From NCBI GenBank assembly GCA_016899975.1, contig JACJJN010000006.1:60715-124714 (forward strand): DNA of 64,000 nucleotides, written 5' to 3'. The translations under genes were made by a program, and so were the position numbers. The notes beneath the pieces are model-generated. The model saw nothing but the letters and a program-made list of their open reading frames with translations, made no database searches and was not told the DNA's origin. This document shows, piece after piece, positions 48,011-57,901 of the stretch. Numbering within the stretch: position 1 is the stretch's first letter; each line of letters starts with the position of its first letter. The DNA is from Lacrimispora saccharolytica (GTDB taxonomy: Bacteria > Bacillota > Clostridia > Lachnospirales > Lachnospiraceae).

Positions 48011-51000
48011 TTATTCTGCTTTTCTCTTCCTGCTCCACAGATAAATCCCAAGGATCAACGCAGATCCGATTGCTGCCATCAGATATGACTCCACCATATT
48101 GACATCCCCGGTCTCTACGCTTTCCTGCTGCTTCTGCTCGTTGCTTTCCTGACTTGTATTTCCATCCTTCTGCTCTGTAGTTTCCTTCGGTGTCTCTGTT
48201 GCTTCCGGCGTTTCTGTACTTCCAGGTGTCTGGGCAGTCTCCGGCGTTTCTGTGCTTTCCGGTGTCTGGGTAGCCTCCGGTGTCTCTGTGCTTCCCGGCA
48301 TCTGTGTAACCTCCGGTGTCTCTGTCACCTCCGGCACCTGTTCTTCCCCATCCATCTTCTGATCACTGACGACAATCACATACTCCGAAGCATGGCTGAA
48401 TTCCAGGGTTACATATCCCTGCTCATTAATCGTGCCTGCACTGATAAAAATGAACTTGCCCGCACTGTCATAATAAAACAGATTTCCGATTTTTCCACTA
48501 TATGCCTCGTCCACTTTTATCCGCAGCGTTGCCTTGAATCCGAAGTTTCCTTCATGCGTGAGAGAAATCTGCTGTACCGGCTGCTCCCCTGCCAGCCGTT
48601 CAACAACCTCCTCCGGTATCGCATCCGACTTCTTCACTTCCAGATTGATCTCTGCAGGATTGGATGCCAGAATCTCATCCCCGTCAATCGTCCAGGAGTA
48701 ATCTCCCATATCCAGATGAACGGTGGCTCCTGTTTCTTTTGCTGCTTTCAGGATTTCTTCCGGAACGACTGTTGCACCTTCCATATGAACCGTAACTTCA
48801 GAATCTTCCCCGGCATTTTTTATCTCCTCCACCGCTTCCGCAATCTTCTCTTCCGACAGATTCGGATCTTCGTTCGGTACCGGCGTTTCGGTTGGCTCTG
48901 GAGCTGCACTTGGTTCCGGTGTAGTTGTTGGTTCTGGACTTACTGTTGGCTCCGGTGTGTCTGTCGGTTCTGGAGTTGCAGTTGGTTCTGGACTTACCGT
49001 TGGCTCCGGACTTACTGTCGGTTCCGGCGTTGCTGTTGGTTCTGGACTTACCGTCGGTTCCGGCGTTGTCGTTGGTTCTGGACTTACTGTCGGTTCCGGC
49101 GTTATCGTTGGCTCTGGACTTACCGTTGGTTCCGGTGTTACCGTTGGCTCTTTCAGATCGCCAAAACCATAGAATGTGTAGTGATCATTCACTTCAAAGT
49201 TTCCATTCTCATCAATCACCGCATCAGATGGAATAATCCGCCAATATATATTTGTATAATTTCCCAAATCTTTTTTACAATTTAATACTGTCCCCTTTTC
49301 TGCTACCTGTATCTCCTCATATGTCCATTCCGGCTGACCTTCGAAAAACCGATTATCACGGAAATATTCATCAATGACATAGCGCACCAAACAGTTTTCA
49401 TATTGGGCGCTTAAATAAATTCCCCTAAATGGATCTGACGTTATTTCTCCTGTATGACTGGAAATTAACTCCCATCCCGAAAACCTCAGCTCCGGATAAC
49501 TGTCCGGAATTTTTTCCTCACTGAGAATCTGATTTTCCAATGTTTCATATGTAGTACCTTTATCAACCACATACAATTTGGAAGTTGTTGTATTCAAGCC
49601 TCTTGTATCATAGTAATTAAAGCTTACGCTGGTTACCACCTTATCCCCGTAATCCGGAAACATACAGTTCCATTCATACTCATTGACCGGAACGCTCAGA
49701 TCCGTTTTATAAGGAAAATACCAGCCCTGAATACCACATATCGAATTTGCATCCTCTGGAACAAAATCCTGGACATCAGCCAGCACTTCCTCATAAGTTG
49801 CCCCCGGATTTACCCATACTCCAGTCATATAGCTTGCCGAATCTCCCTCCTGATCAAAATACTGCATTTCCAATTCCACACAGAGCTTATCATAAGAGGC
49901 TTCAAATCCAACCTGTTTTCCCATTCGTATGATATCATATTCACTATAAACATACAAAGGAAGCTGCATATCCCACTTTACACAGTTTGCCTCGTCTGTC
50001 TGATCCGGCGCCACTTCCAGTTCATGTTCCTCAAACCACTGCCGCAAATCTGCATACGTTGATCCCTCTGGAAGCAATACTGTCCGATTATTCCAGGTGT
50101 CCTGATTTCGGTCGTTCACATAGCTGTACTGTATTTCCACAACAGTTACATTGTATTTCGCATAAACACCTATATTCTCTCCATTAAAACGAACAAGGCA
50201 CTCCGTATTTTCATCTACTGGATTTCCATCTGCATCTACCCATCCTTCAAACTCGATTCCAAAATTCTCATCATATTCCGGAACGGAAGGCATATGATTA
50301 AAATCAAGTCCCATCTGTCCAAGAGTTACACGTCTTGGTGCATCCGAACGACTGTATGAATCACACTCCACCCATTGAAGATTTTCATCCAGCATATGTA
50401 ACGTTACACTTGCACTATAGTTACCGGAAGTCACAGATGTATCTTTATTTTGCACATAAAAATAATACGGATACGTTTCGTAAAAATCAGAATTAAACGC
50501 CTCGATTTTTGCGTTTCTTCCCTCCTCATCAGTTATATATATCGAACTCACATACCATTCACAAGGATACATATCCTCTGTAACTTCGAGATTTCCTACA
50601 TACATTCCCTGTTCTTCATCATAACGCAATTCTACTTCTCTGCTTTCCGACTCTACAGTTACATTTAAATCTTCATTAGCAAAATATGCAAATCCGGTTT
50701 CAAGCAAAGGTTTTTCGCTTTCCACTGCTACTTTTAGAGTAATGCTGTTACCGACCTGAACTTTTTGTCCCTGCTGTTCGAGTTGAATTGCTGTAATTTC
50801 AGGTATTTTACTTACTCCCTCTTCCGTAACCTCATACCAAAACTCCTGATCTCCCATATCGAAGACCACATTTGCTTCCTGGTCGGACACATCGGATCCA
50901 AGACTAAGCTTCCAAATACCAACGCAGTCTGTCGGAAGATCCACACTGACTTCGTATCTTCCATTCATTTCATTTTTTGTCAATGAAATACCACTTGACT

Positions 51001-52060
51001 GCATAAACCCTTCATTTTGAAAATTGCAATATATCGTTCCTTCCTCAAAGTCACGATCCAAAAGAAGCGAAATTTCTCCTGTTGTTCCTTCTCTCACCTG
51101 CTGTCCCTGCATATTAAACTGCAAGTCTTCCACCTTATATACAACCGTAGGCACTTCCTCATCCGGAGCCGGTCCTTCTCCCTGAAAAGGATATTTATCC
51201 TCACCTCCCGGAAAATCCGGTCCGGTCTGCCCCTGTGCGGTATTGCCTGCATTATCTGTAACGTCTAAACTGCTAAGATAGCCTTCCACAAAAGTTTCTT
51301 CAATCACATATGGATCACTCTCATACAGATTTTCTTCCTCTGTCTGATGAAAAGTAATCGGTATATTCTCATTTCTATGGTCATTATAAATAAACCAAAC
51401 CCATGCAGTCACTTCCTTAATCCCACTGTCTGCATCATAAGCCCGCACCTGAAACTGCAGAGTATCGCCCACTTTCAGCGTTGTATCTTTCTGAGGAAAA
51501 ATAATTTCCTCTATCACCGGCTGCGTCGTATCCCAGGTACCCTGGTCTGTGTTTTCAATTGTTCCTGCGGTATCGCTTTCAGATGACTCCGATTGCACTG
51601 CTGTCTCTGCATCAGATTCCATTTCTGTGCGTTCCTTTGTCTCTGAAACCGCTTCTTCTTTTTTACCCGCTTCTTCTTCTGGAACAGTTTCTTCTTCTTC
51701 GGCTGCACCCGTTTCTTCTGTTTCTGAAGGCGTTTCTACTTCTATACCCGCATCTGCTTCCGAATCACTCTCTTCCTCTATGTCTGCCTCTACTCCCGTT
51801 TCCGCCTCAGACTCTGTCTTCCCTTCACCATTCCCAGTTTCGCTTTCCGACACTTCATCCGCATCCCCGGAACTCTCTGAGAGCACAGCCTGCCCTTCCT
51901 GCTCCTGGGTTTCCCCGGTCTGCGTCTCTTCCGCCGGGATTTCTTCGCTCTCCATTTCAGGCGCGCTGCCTTGCTGCCCTGCTGACGCATAAAGAATCCC
52001 CTGAGAATTCACTACCAACGCTGCCGCTAAAAACAGTGTAAGAAGTTTTTTCTTCATCAT
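48011..52060 (-). CDS. Large secreted multi-domain surface protein with sortase-like C-terminus
   Basis: At 1349 residues it starts with a signal peptide (MMKKKLLTLFLAAALVVNSQ), followed by about 130 residues of acidic Glu/Ser/Thr-rich spacer. Ig-like beta domains come next (about 170-560), then a series of roughly 85-residue repeats opening with IQYSYVND, LEMQYFDQ, VSFNYYDT and VRYVIDEYF that resemble Listeria-type B repeats. A PEPTxx hexapeptide spacer of 15 units leads into a beta-rich domain ending TLEFSHASEYVIVVSDQ. The end is SVETGDVNMVES, a hydrophobic helix and RKRKAE, a variant sortase signal. The ATG at 52060 has AAGGAGGGG in front. A wall-anchored adhesin is likely, ligand unknown. 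Base composition of the middle is more A/T-rich than its neighbours. Confidence 0.88.
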   Translation of the reverse strand: MMKKKLLTLFLAAALVVNSQGILYASAGQQGSAPEMESEEIPAEETQTGETQEQEGQAVLSESSGDADEVSESETGNGEGKTESEAETGVEADIEEESDSEADAGIEVETPSETEETGAAEEEETVPEEEAGKKEEAVSETKERTEMESDAETAVQSESSESDTAGTIENTDQGTWDTTQPVIEEIIFPQKDTTLKVGDTLQFQVRAYDADSGIKEVTAWVWFIYNDHRNENIPITFHQTEEENLYESDPYVIEETFVEGYLSSLDVTDNAGNTAQGQTGPDFPGGEDKYPFQGEGPAPDEEVPTVVYKVEDLQFNMQGQQVREGTTGEISLLLDRDFEEGTIYCNFQNEGFMQSSGISLTKNEMNGRYEVSVDLPTDCVGIWKLSLGSDVSDQEANVVFDMGDQEFWYEVTEEGVSKIPEITAIQLEQQGQKVQVGNSITLKVAVESEKPLLETGFAYFANEDLNVTVESESREVELRYDEEQGMYVGNLEVTEDMYPCEWYVSSIYITDEEGRNAKIEAFNSDFYETYPYYFYVQNKDTSVTSGNYSASVTLHMLDENLQWVECDSYSRSDAPRRVTLGQMGLDFNHMPSVPEYDENFGIEFEGWVDADGNPVDENTECLVRFNGENIGVYAKYNVTVVEIQYSYVNDRNQDTWNNRTVLLPEGSTYADLRQWFEEHELEVAPDQTDEANCVKWDMQLPLYVYSEYDIIRMGKQVGFEASYDKLCVELEMQYFDQEGDSASYMTGVWVNPGATYEEVLADVQDFVPEDANSICGIQGWYFPYKTDLSVPVNEYEWNCMFPDYGDKVVTSVSFNYYDTRGLNTTTSKLYVVDKGTTYETLENQILSEEKIPDSYPELRFSGWELISSHTGEITSDPFRGIYLSAQYENCLVRYVIDEYFRDNRFFEGQPEWTYEEIQVAEKGTVLNCKKDLGNYTNIYWRIIPSDAVIDENGNFEVNDHYTFYGFGDLKEPTVTPEPTVSPEPTITPEPTVSPEPTTTPEPTVSPEPTATPEPTVSPEPTVSPEPTATPEPTDTPEPTVSPEPTTTPEPSAAPEPTETPVPNEDPNLSEEKIAEAVEEIKNAGEDSEVTVHMEGATVVPEEILKAAKETGATVHLDMGDYSWTIDGDEILASNPAEINLEVKKSDAIPEEVVERLAGEQPVQQISLTHEGNFGFKATLRIKVDEAYSGKIGNLFYYDSAGKFIFISAGTINEQGYVTLEFSHASEYVIVVSDQKMDGEEQVPEVTETPEVTQMPGSTETPEATQTPESTETPETAQTPGSTETPEATETPKETTEQKDGNTSQESNEQKQQESVETGDVNMVESYLMAAIGSALILGIYLWSRKRKAE
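48886..49155 (-). repeat. Tandem 18-bp coding repeat (PEPTxx units)
   Basis: Fifteen tandem hexapeptide units of the form (P)EPTVS/EPTTT/EPTAT are encoded here, with one EPSAA unit. The DNA repeats keep strong identity (TCTGGACTTACCGTTGG-like words), so copy number may vary by slippage. It acts as a rigid proline-rich stalk. Confidence 0.85.
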
Positions 52061-52148
52061 CTGCCCCTCCTCCTTGTGAAACAATATCTTTCTTTTTATT
52101 GTATCATCTCCGAATATCGTTTCAAGTGTGGACAGAAAATGGGGCAGA

Positions 52149-52196
52149 GAAAAAACACCCTCTCCAAAGCAGATAACCTGCCCCGGAGAGGGTGTT
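52149..52196 (-). terminator. Terminator of the Hsp70 operon
   Basis: AACACCCTCTCC and GGAGAGGGTGTT (exact 12-bp stem) enclose a 19-nt loop and are followed by T-rich sequence on the minus strand, 21 nt after the J-protein stop. It is almost identical to 57902-57948. Confidence 0.85.
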
Positions 52197-52216
52197 CCCT
52201 TGTCAAAACACCTTTC

Positions 52217-53659
52217 TCAACCTTTCCTGCCGCAGCAGTTTTTATATTTCTTCCCGCTTCCGCAGGGACAGGGATCATTTCTTCCAACTTTTTTCTCCGC
52301 CCGCCGGAAAGTTCCCTCCTGGTCACTGTCCCAAACCTGCCTGGTTCCCTCCTGCCGCCGCTCCGGATAACGCTGGAAATAATAGCCGTCAAAATACTTT
52401 GCCAGACGCCTGTAATCCTTGAGCATCGAATCTCTCAGCCGGTCGGTCGACTCACTGTCCAAACGCCGAACGAACTCCTCCAGCCTGCTGTAGGTTTCCG
52501 GGTACCTGTGTTTCAAAATTTCTATCTGCCCGCGGTTTTCCGGCCATTCTTCCAGGATACACAGCATACTGTCCAGCTGAATAAACCTGGTAAACTGCGG
52601 ATCTTCCCTTTCGTCCCCTCCGACGAAGGCGTCAACTAAACATCTGATGCTTATGGAAAGTTCCGGATCCCCCATGACAAACACATGTTCCAGCTGTTTC
52701 TGCGTCTCCTTCCACAGTTTCCCGTCTGGAATCGCTTTTTGGGCTGCCGCCAGAATTTTCCATACCGCTTCCCTGATGGTGGTGTAGGTCACCTTCATCC
52801 AGCCGGCAGCCATTTCCGGTATTTCATCGTTTTCACTGATGCCATAGGCAATCATTGCAAGCGGCAAAAACATTTCCGCAAGTTCCTCTTCGCAGCCATC
52901 CAGCCCGCCTCCCGCTTCCAGCAGAAACTGCGCGAACCGTTCTGCTGACTGGCGGAACTTTTCGTCCGAAACGCTGGCGCTGGAGATCAGGAGCCATTCG
53001 TACGGCTGCAGATAATCCAAAGGCTGAAGAACCGTTTTGCGTCCCGCATCCCCGATCAGCGTTTCCAATATCTGAACGCCCCTTGCATACTTCCTTCTTT
53101 CATAACAGGCCAGGTTAAACAAAAACAGAAATTCCGTATCCCGGCAGCCCATCTTCCAGGCAGTCTCAAACGCATCCAGCGCCTTTTTGCCGAACCCGCG
53201 CTCCTGCAGGGAAATCGCCAGTTCACGGCGAAATCTCATCTCATCCGGGAACTTTTCCACAAGAAGTTCCAGATTCCGGACAGATTTCCCCGTATATCCC
53301 GCTTCCCGCTGTGCGAGAGCCAGATAATACAGAAAGCCGGAACAATTCCCAAAGTAACGCACCGCCTCCTGCGCGGTATCGATCACCCTCTGATAATCGT
53401 GGCTTCCGTAGCAGCTCAGGATCTGCTCCATCATCTTTTTCCCCATAGGATCATCGGGAACTTCCAGGCTGATGGTTTCCAGATCTTTCTTCTGCTCTTC
53501 CATATCCTTCAAAGCTTCATAAGCTCTCCGGATTTCCTGAAACATTTCCGGATCGCTGTCCGGCGTATGCTGGCGCACCATCCGGAAATACGCTCTCTTG
53601 ATCTCTTCCTGCGACGCGTCCCGCGAAACGCCCAATACTTTATATGCATCTTCATTCAT
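52217..53659 (-). CDS. J-domain protein with TPR-like repeats and SEC-C zinc tail
   Basis: The 480 residues begin with a J domain ([40 protein letters not shown]) in which the HPD loop reads HTPD, one extra residue inside the signature. A helical middle of about 330 residues has TPR-like pairs ([56 protein letters not shown]). The tail [19 protein letters not shown] is a SEC-C zinc motif, as at the end of SecA. It overlaps the Hsp70 stop by 8 nt, so it is the co-chaperone of that Hsp70, and TPR plus SEC-C may bring in substrates. Confidence 0.9.
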   Translation of the reverse strand: MNEDAYKVLGVSRDASQEEIKRAYFRMVRQHTPDSDPEMFQEIRRAYEALKDMEEQKKDLETISLEVPDDPMGKKMMEQILSCYGSHDYQRVIDTAQEAVRYFGNCSGFLYYLALAQREAGYTGKSVRNLELLVEKFPDEMRFRRELAISLQERGFGKKALDAFETAWKMGCRDTEFLFLFNLACYERRKYARGVQILETLIGDAGRKTVLQPLDYLQPYEWLLISSASVSDEKFRQSAERFAQFLLEAGGGLDGCEEELAEMFLPLAMIAYGISENDEIPEMAAGWMKVTYTTIREAVWKILAAAQKAIPDGKLWKETQKQLEHVFVMGDPELSISIRCLVDAFVGGDEREDPQFTRFIQLDSMLCILEEWPENRGQIEILKHRYPETYSRLEEFVRRLDSESTDRLRDSMLKDYRRLAKYFDGYYFQRYPERRQEGTRQVWDSDQEGTFRRAEKKVGRNDPCPCGSGKKYKNCCGRKG

Positions 53660-55373
53660 TGTTCTCTTCCCCGCTGTTCAAGTATTCTCTGATCTCTTCC
53701 TCCAGCTCTTCCGCCCGGATACGATATTCCTTCATTACCGCATATTTCAGCTGCGCAAGCATCGTCTCCAGTTCTCCTGCCGATTCCCCATCGCCGCCGG
53801 CCGACGCAAGCCGGATCGCCTTCTCCGCACGCCGGATCAGCGAACGGAACTCCCTGGCGAGGGGTGATTTTTTCCATTCTTCCGCGGACTTTTCATCCGG
53901 AAGGCTCGCGTCGATCATATCGATCGTCAGTGACGATACTTTTCCGGTACTGACCACCTCCGCGGAAACCTGCAGGATCCCATTCTGGTTATAGGAAAAA
54001 GAAATATCAATCTCTTCCTTTCCCGCCGGCGCCAGCGGTATATCACCGACTTCAAATTCGCCGACCATATGATTTCGGCTTGCCGACGCGTATTCCCCCT
54101 GATACACCTGGACAGATACTGTGTCCTGGTCATCCCAGGCAGTATAATAACGTTCACGGCGGGTCGCAGGGATCGTAACATTTCTCGGAATGATCACGCT
54201 CATAACATCCGAAGAATACCCGTCCGTTGTCCGTACTCCAAGGGTGTAAGGATTCACATCGGTCATCACCAGGCTTTTCTCCGTCTCCACTGCGCCGCCG
54301 ATGATTCCCGCCTGCACTGCCGCTCCCTCAGCAATGCTGTAATCCGGGTGAATGGCAGCGGAAGGCTCAATCCCCAGCAGCCCGCGGATTTCCCTGCGGA
54401 CAGCAGGAATCCGGGTGGAACCGCCTGCGAGAAGGACCATATCCAGATCTCCCTCATGAAGCCCGCTGTCACTGAGCGCAACATTCACCGGCCGCCTCGT
54501 CCTTGTGAGATCCCCGGCGATCAAAGACTCAAACAGCTCCCTTGTGACCGTTTCCTCCAGACCCAGCGGACAGCCGTCTTTCTCTGCCAGCACAGGAACC
54601 CGCACAACCGCCGACTCCTGTGCGCTCAGTTCTACCTTGCACTGCTCCGCCGCCGTCTTCAGTCTTGATTCCGCAAAAATATCCCCTTTCAGACTCACCT
54701 GGTTCTTCTCCTCAAACCGCTCCGTCAGCCATCTCACAAGACTCTGGTCAAAATCCTTGCCTCCCAGCCGGTTGTCGCCGCTGCTCGCCTTGACCTCCAG
54801 AACCCCCTCAAACATTTCCAGCACCGTCACATCAAAGGTTCCGCCGCCCAGGTCATACACCAGAATATGGCTTTCCTCCTCCAGATGGTTCATGCCGTAA
54901 CTGAGAGCCGCCGCCGTCGGTTCATTGATGATCCTCTCCACCGTGAAACCGGCGAGCTGTCCCGCCTCCGCAGTCTCGCGTCTCTGTATATCGTTAAAGT
55001 AAGCCGGAACCGAGATCACCGCACGGTTCACCGTCTCCCCGAGCCATGCCTCTGAATACCTTCTGACATAGTCAAGGATCCTGGCGGACAGCTCCACCGG
55101 CGTATACTCCTTCTCTCCCAGACGGATTTTCTCACCGGTACCCGTTTTTCTCTTGATCTCTATGGCTGTCCGCTCCGGCGCCAGCACATACTGAGCCTTC
55201 GCCTTTGCACCGACCACAAAGTTCCCTCTGTCATCGATGCCCACCGCCGACGGAACCGCGATATTTCCGTCGAAATCCGGGATCATCTCAACCTTGCCGT
55301 TCCGATAGACAGCTGCCTCCGTCGTCGTCGTTCCCAGATCGATCCCAATGATCACTCCCGTTCTCTCTGTCAT
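53652..55373 (-). CDS. Hsp70-family chaperone (HscC/DnaK-like, short)
   Basis: The 573-residue protein has a complete actin-like ATPase: phosphate 1 [15 protein letters not shown], connector [20 protein letters not shown], phosphate 2 [17 protein letters not shown] and adenosine [15 protein letters not shown]. The substrate-binding beta domain follows ([39 protein letters not shown]). The helical lid is short, about 90 residues, without the usual DnaK tail (EEVK). Size and neighbours resemble HscC systems rather than DnaK. Its start overlaps the GrpE-like stop as ATGA. No CIRCE element is visible. It probably serves special clients. Confidence 0.93.
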   Translation of the reverse strand: MTERTGVIIGIDLGTTTTEAAVYRNGKVEMIPDFDGNIAVPSAVGIDDRGNFVVGAKAKAQYVLAPERTAIEIKRKTGTGEKIRLGEKEYTPVELSARILDYVRRYSEAWLGETVNRAVISVPAYFNDIQRRETAEAGQLAGFTVERIINEPTAAALSYGMNHLEEESHILVYDLGGGTFDVTVLEMFEGVLEVKASSGDNRLGGKDFDQSLVRWLTERFEEKNQVSLKGDIFAESRLKTAAEQCKVELSAQESAVVRVPVLAEKDGCPLGLEETVTRELFESLIAGDLTRTRRPVNVALSDSGLHEGDLDMVLLAGGSTRIPAVRREIRGLLGIEPSAAIHPDYSIAEGAAVQAGIIGGAVETEKSLVMTDVNPYTLGVRTTDGYSSDVMSVIIPRNVTIPATRRERYYTAWDDQDTVSVQVYQGEYASASRNHMVGEFEVGDIPLAPAGKEEIDISFSYNQNGILQVSAEVVSTGKVSSLTIDMIDASLPDEKSAEEWKKSPLAREFRSLIRRAEKAIRLASAGGDGESAGELETMLAQLKYAVMKEYRIRAEELEEEIREYLNSGEENNE

Positions 55374-56035
55374 TCTTCCGTACCTCCTTCAAACCGATAG
55401 GCTGCCACCTGTGCCCTGCTGATCACCTGACCCTGCCAGATCCTTCCCCGGCGGTAAACCTCCGCCACCGTCCCGGCCAGTTCTTTTTCCGGAGTCGCCA
55501 CCGCCTTCAGCACCTCATGGATGTCATAATCCACCGTCTCTCCCTTCCGGCCGGTCTCCTGAAGATTCGCTGCCCTCAGATATCTCTCAGCCTCCTGCTC
55601 CATCATCCTGCACTGATCCGCCCAGCCAGGCTCTTTCTTCAGATAACGGGACGTCAGATCCATCTGTTCCCGGCAAAAACACGCCAGATCCAGCAGCGCC
55701 TTTTCCCGCTTTCTTTCCTCTTTCAATTCCTGCGCCAGGATCGATTCCTGCCGGCTGTTCTCTCCCAGTTCATCCAGCTCGTCCAGCAGATTTTCCAGAG
55801 AATCCGACTGCCGGACAAACGCCTTCTCCCAGGCATTCCATTTTTCTTTCATTTCTCTCAGCACAGCATCCCGTTCCTCCAGCTGTCTCTCCAGCGCCTG
55901 AAAACGCTTTTCCTCGTCTTCCCGCCTTCCCTGTGCTTCTTCCTTCTCTCTCTGCATCCACTCTTTACAGCCGCGAAGAACTTCTTCCAGTTCCCTGTCC
56001 CTGTCATTCTGCAGCTTTTTCTTTCGTCCAAACAT
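55370..56035 (-). CDS. GrpE-like nucleotide exchange factor
   Basis: The 221 residues consist of a long charged coiled coil (about 10-110, for example MQREKEEAQGRREDEEKRFQ) followed by a small domain ending TVDYDIHEVLKAVATPEKEL, AGTVAEVYRRGRIWQGQVIS, RAQVAAYRF. That ending follows the GrpE beta-wing pattern (D-x-x-x-HEV, G-x-V-x-E-V-x-x-x-G-y-x-x-x-x-x-x-R-x-A-x-V). Overall identity with GrpE looks low. It begins the three-gene chaperone operon with AGGAGAGAAA as RBS and overlaps the Hsp70 gene. Confidence 0.82.
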   Translation of the reverse strand: MFGRKKKLQNDRDRELEEVLRGCKEWMQREKEEAQGRREDEEKRFQALERQLEERDAVLREMKEKWNAWEKAFVRQSDSLENLLDELDELGENSRQESILAQELKEERKREKALLDLACFCREQMDLTSRYLKKEPGWADQCRMMEQEAERYLRAANLQETGRKGETVDYDIHEVLKAVATPEKELAGTVAEVYRRGRIWQGQVISRAQVAAYRFEGGTEE

Positions 56036-56052
56036 TGCTTTTCTCTCCTAAA

Positions 56053-56073
56053 CTGTTACGCTTTCACTTTACT
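56053..56073. repeat. 21-bp direct repeat, copy 1
   Basis: CTGTTACGCTTTCACTTTAC plus T lies between the GrpE-like start and the AAA-ATPase stop. It matches 57849-57869, on the other side of the AAA-ATPase gene, at 18 of 21 positions. Confidence 0.55.
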
Positions 56074-56086
56074 GAAATCCATTGTC

Positions 56087-57784
56087 TCACGCCATCACGG
56101 CCATACATTCTTTCTCACAGAAAGCCAAGCCGTATTTCAGGATTTTCTTCAGGCTCCGGCGCCTCAGCCCTTCTGCATATTTTTTGATTTCAATCTGTTT
56201 TAACGCCTCCGCACAAGCCGCTTCCAGATTTCCATCGTCTGCGTACTTCAATTCGATCACAATCCCGATCCGATCCGGTGTCTGGATGGAAATATCGCTG
56301 TAACCTTCCCCGGTCTCGGCATTAGACTGAATCAGCCAGTTTCCCTGGCTCCGCAAAAGCCCCAGCACCATGCCATGATAAAAGTTTTCCTTCATATTTA
56401 TCCGTACTGCCGTATCCCGCACACTGATGGAATCCCAAAGATAATCATGGAGCATGTCCTGGATCGTTGATGCATCCCCAGCGGGAAACGCTGCACAAAA
56501 ACGTTGGATCCTTGCGGAATCCGCGTAGGTAGTTTCCTGGAACCAGTCCTTCACCAATTCAATGAACAGCTCCTTTACCTCCCTGTTCGGAAGCGCCAGT
56601 TTCATCTGCTTGCCCGGAAGCCGCCCCCTCTGAGTCAGGTAACCGGTGGAATACAGGACACTCCAGATATTATCAATGGAATCCTCAATGTCCCGGTAAG
56701 TCAGCTCCTGTCTGATATTTTTCACAATCGTTCCGCCATTGAGCAGCTGCTCAATTTCATTCCTCGTAGTTTGATCTGCCCTTTTCAACAAACGGCGAAC
56801 AAGATCATTTCCACTGGTATTCGCCCAATAGTTTTCCGGTTCAGCATCCCTATCCCTCAATAAAATCTGCGCATACTTTATGACATCCCACGGACAGTAA
56901 ACAGATGTATCGCCAAACCGGTACCCATCATACCATTCCCGAACCGTATTCTGAAACTCTTCCAACCCATAATACCGAAGAAACTCCAGCACTTCCTCTT
57001 CCGTAAATCCGAAGCTGCTGCAAAAGTAAGGATCCGATACTGTCATCACATTTAAGTTATTCAGTCCTGTAAAAATACTCTCCTTGGAAATCCGGAGGCA
57101 GCCTGTCAGGACAGCAAAATACAGGTTGTCGTTCGTTTTCAGCGCATTGCCGAACATATTACGGATAAGAGATACCATCTCATCATAATACCCCGCCTGA
57201 AACGCCTTATCCAGCGGAACGTCGTATTCATCGATCAGCAGGATAACTTTACGGTGATAGTGTTTTGCCAAAAGACGTGAGAGTGTCTTCAGGCTGTCGA
57301 TCAACGCAGCGTACGACATTGCATAGGTTGCATCACTCTTCATTTCTACATTGATCAGACGGACGTAGGCATTTTTCTCCTCCTCATCAAGGCTGCTGCT
57401 TTCCCGAAGGAAACGAAACCGTCCTGCCTCATCCCCGATCACCGTACGCAGAGCCGCAGATGCCGCCTCAAAGTCCGGACCATCAATACTTTTCAGGCTA
57501 ATGGAAATCACCGGAAACCGGCCCATGTATTCTTCACACAAGCTCTTTTCCTCTGTGATCTTCAAACCATCAAACAACGTTTGATCCCCGCCAATTTCAA
57601 AAAAACACTTGAGCATGCTCATATTGAGTGACTTTCCAAAACGTCTTGGCCGGGTAAACAGATTGACCTTTCCCCAGTTTTGTAAGAGTTCTGCTATGAA
57701 CATGGTTTTATCCACGTAATAAAAATTCTCAGCCGAAAACTCCTCAAAATTTTCTATTCCGACAGGGAGCTTCTTCCTTCCCAT
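56087..57784 (-). CDS. AAA-ATPase-like / PD-(D/E)XK nuclease-like protein
   Basis: The 565 residues follow the two-part family common in gut Firmicutes and Bacteroidetes. The N-terminal AAA-ATPase-like domain has FYYVDKTMFIAELLQNW, a Walker A-like RPRRFGKSLNMSML and Walker B ILLIDEYDVPLDKAF. The C-terminal part has the nuclease-like core YSDISIQTPDRIGIVIELKY. The ATG at 57784 has AAAGGAGTG in front; a start at 57844 has none. Such genes often occur in many diverged copies per genome and their role is unknown; defence or mobility has been suggested. The flanking direct repeat and its position ahead of the chaperone operon suggest an insertion. Confidence 0.85.
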   Translation of the reverse strand: MGRKKLPVGIENFEEFSAENFYYVDKTMFIAELLQNWGKVNLFTRPRRFGKSLNMSMLKCFFEIGGDQTLFDGLKITEEKSLCEEYMGRFPVISISLKSIDGPDFEAASAALRTVIGDEAGRFRFLRESSSLDEEEKNAYVRLINVEMKSDATYAMSYAALIDSLKTLSRLLAKHYHRKVILLIDEYDVPLDKAFQAGYYDEMVSLIRNMFGNALKTNDNLYFAVLTGCLRISKESIFTGLNNLNVMTVSDPYFCSSFGFTEEEVLEFLRYYGLEEFQNTVREWYDGYRFGDTSVYCPWDVIKYAQILLRDRDAEPENYWANTSGNDLVRRLLKRADQTTRNEIEQLLNGGTIVKNIRQELTYRDIEDSIDNIWSVLYSTGYLTQRGRLPGKQMKLALPNREVKELFIELVKDWFQETTYADSARIQRFCAAFPAGDASTIQDMLHDYLWDSISVRDTAVRINMKENFYHGMVLGLLRSQGNWLIQSNAETGEGYSDISIQTPDRIGIVIELKYADDGNLEAACAEALKQIEIKKYAEGLRRRSLKKILKYGLAFCEKECMAVMA

Positions 57785-57848
57785 TTTTCCAACACTCCTT
57801 TTCACAACATGACACTGTACTGCCAAACCTCTGAAAGGGCACAAAAGT

Positions 57849-57869
57849 CTATTATGTTTTCACTTTACT
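57849..57869. repeat. 21-bp direct repeat, copy 2
   Basis: CTATTATGTTTTCACTTTAC plus T, about 65 nt upstream of the AAA-ATPase start and in the same orientation as copy 1 at 56053. The two bracket the gene exactly. Confidence 0.55.
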
Positions 57870-57901
57870 ATGAAGCTGTCAGGCAGTCAAGCCTATATCA
57901 C

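Noticed and set aside
48886..49155. Possible CRISPR-like regular repeat
   Set aside because: The 18-bp period encodes PEPTxx in frame and there are no unique spacers.
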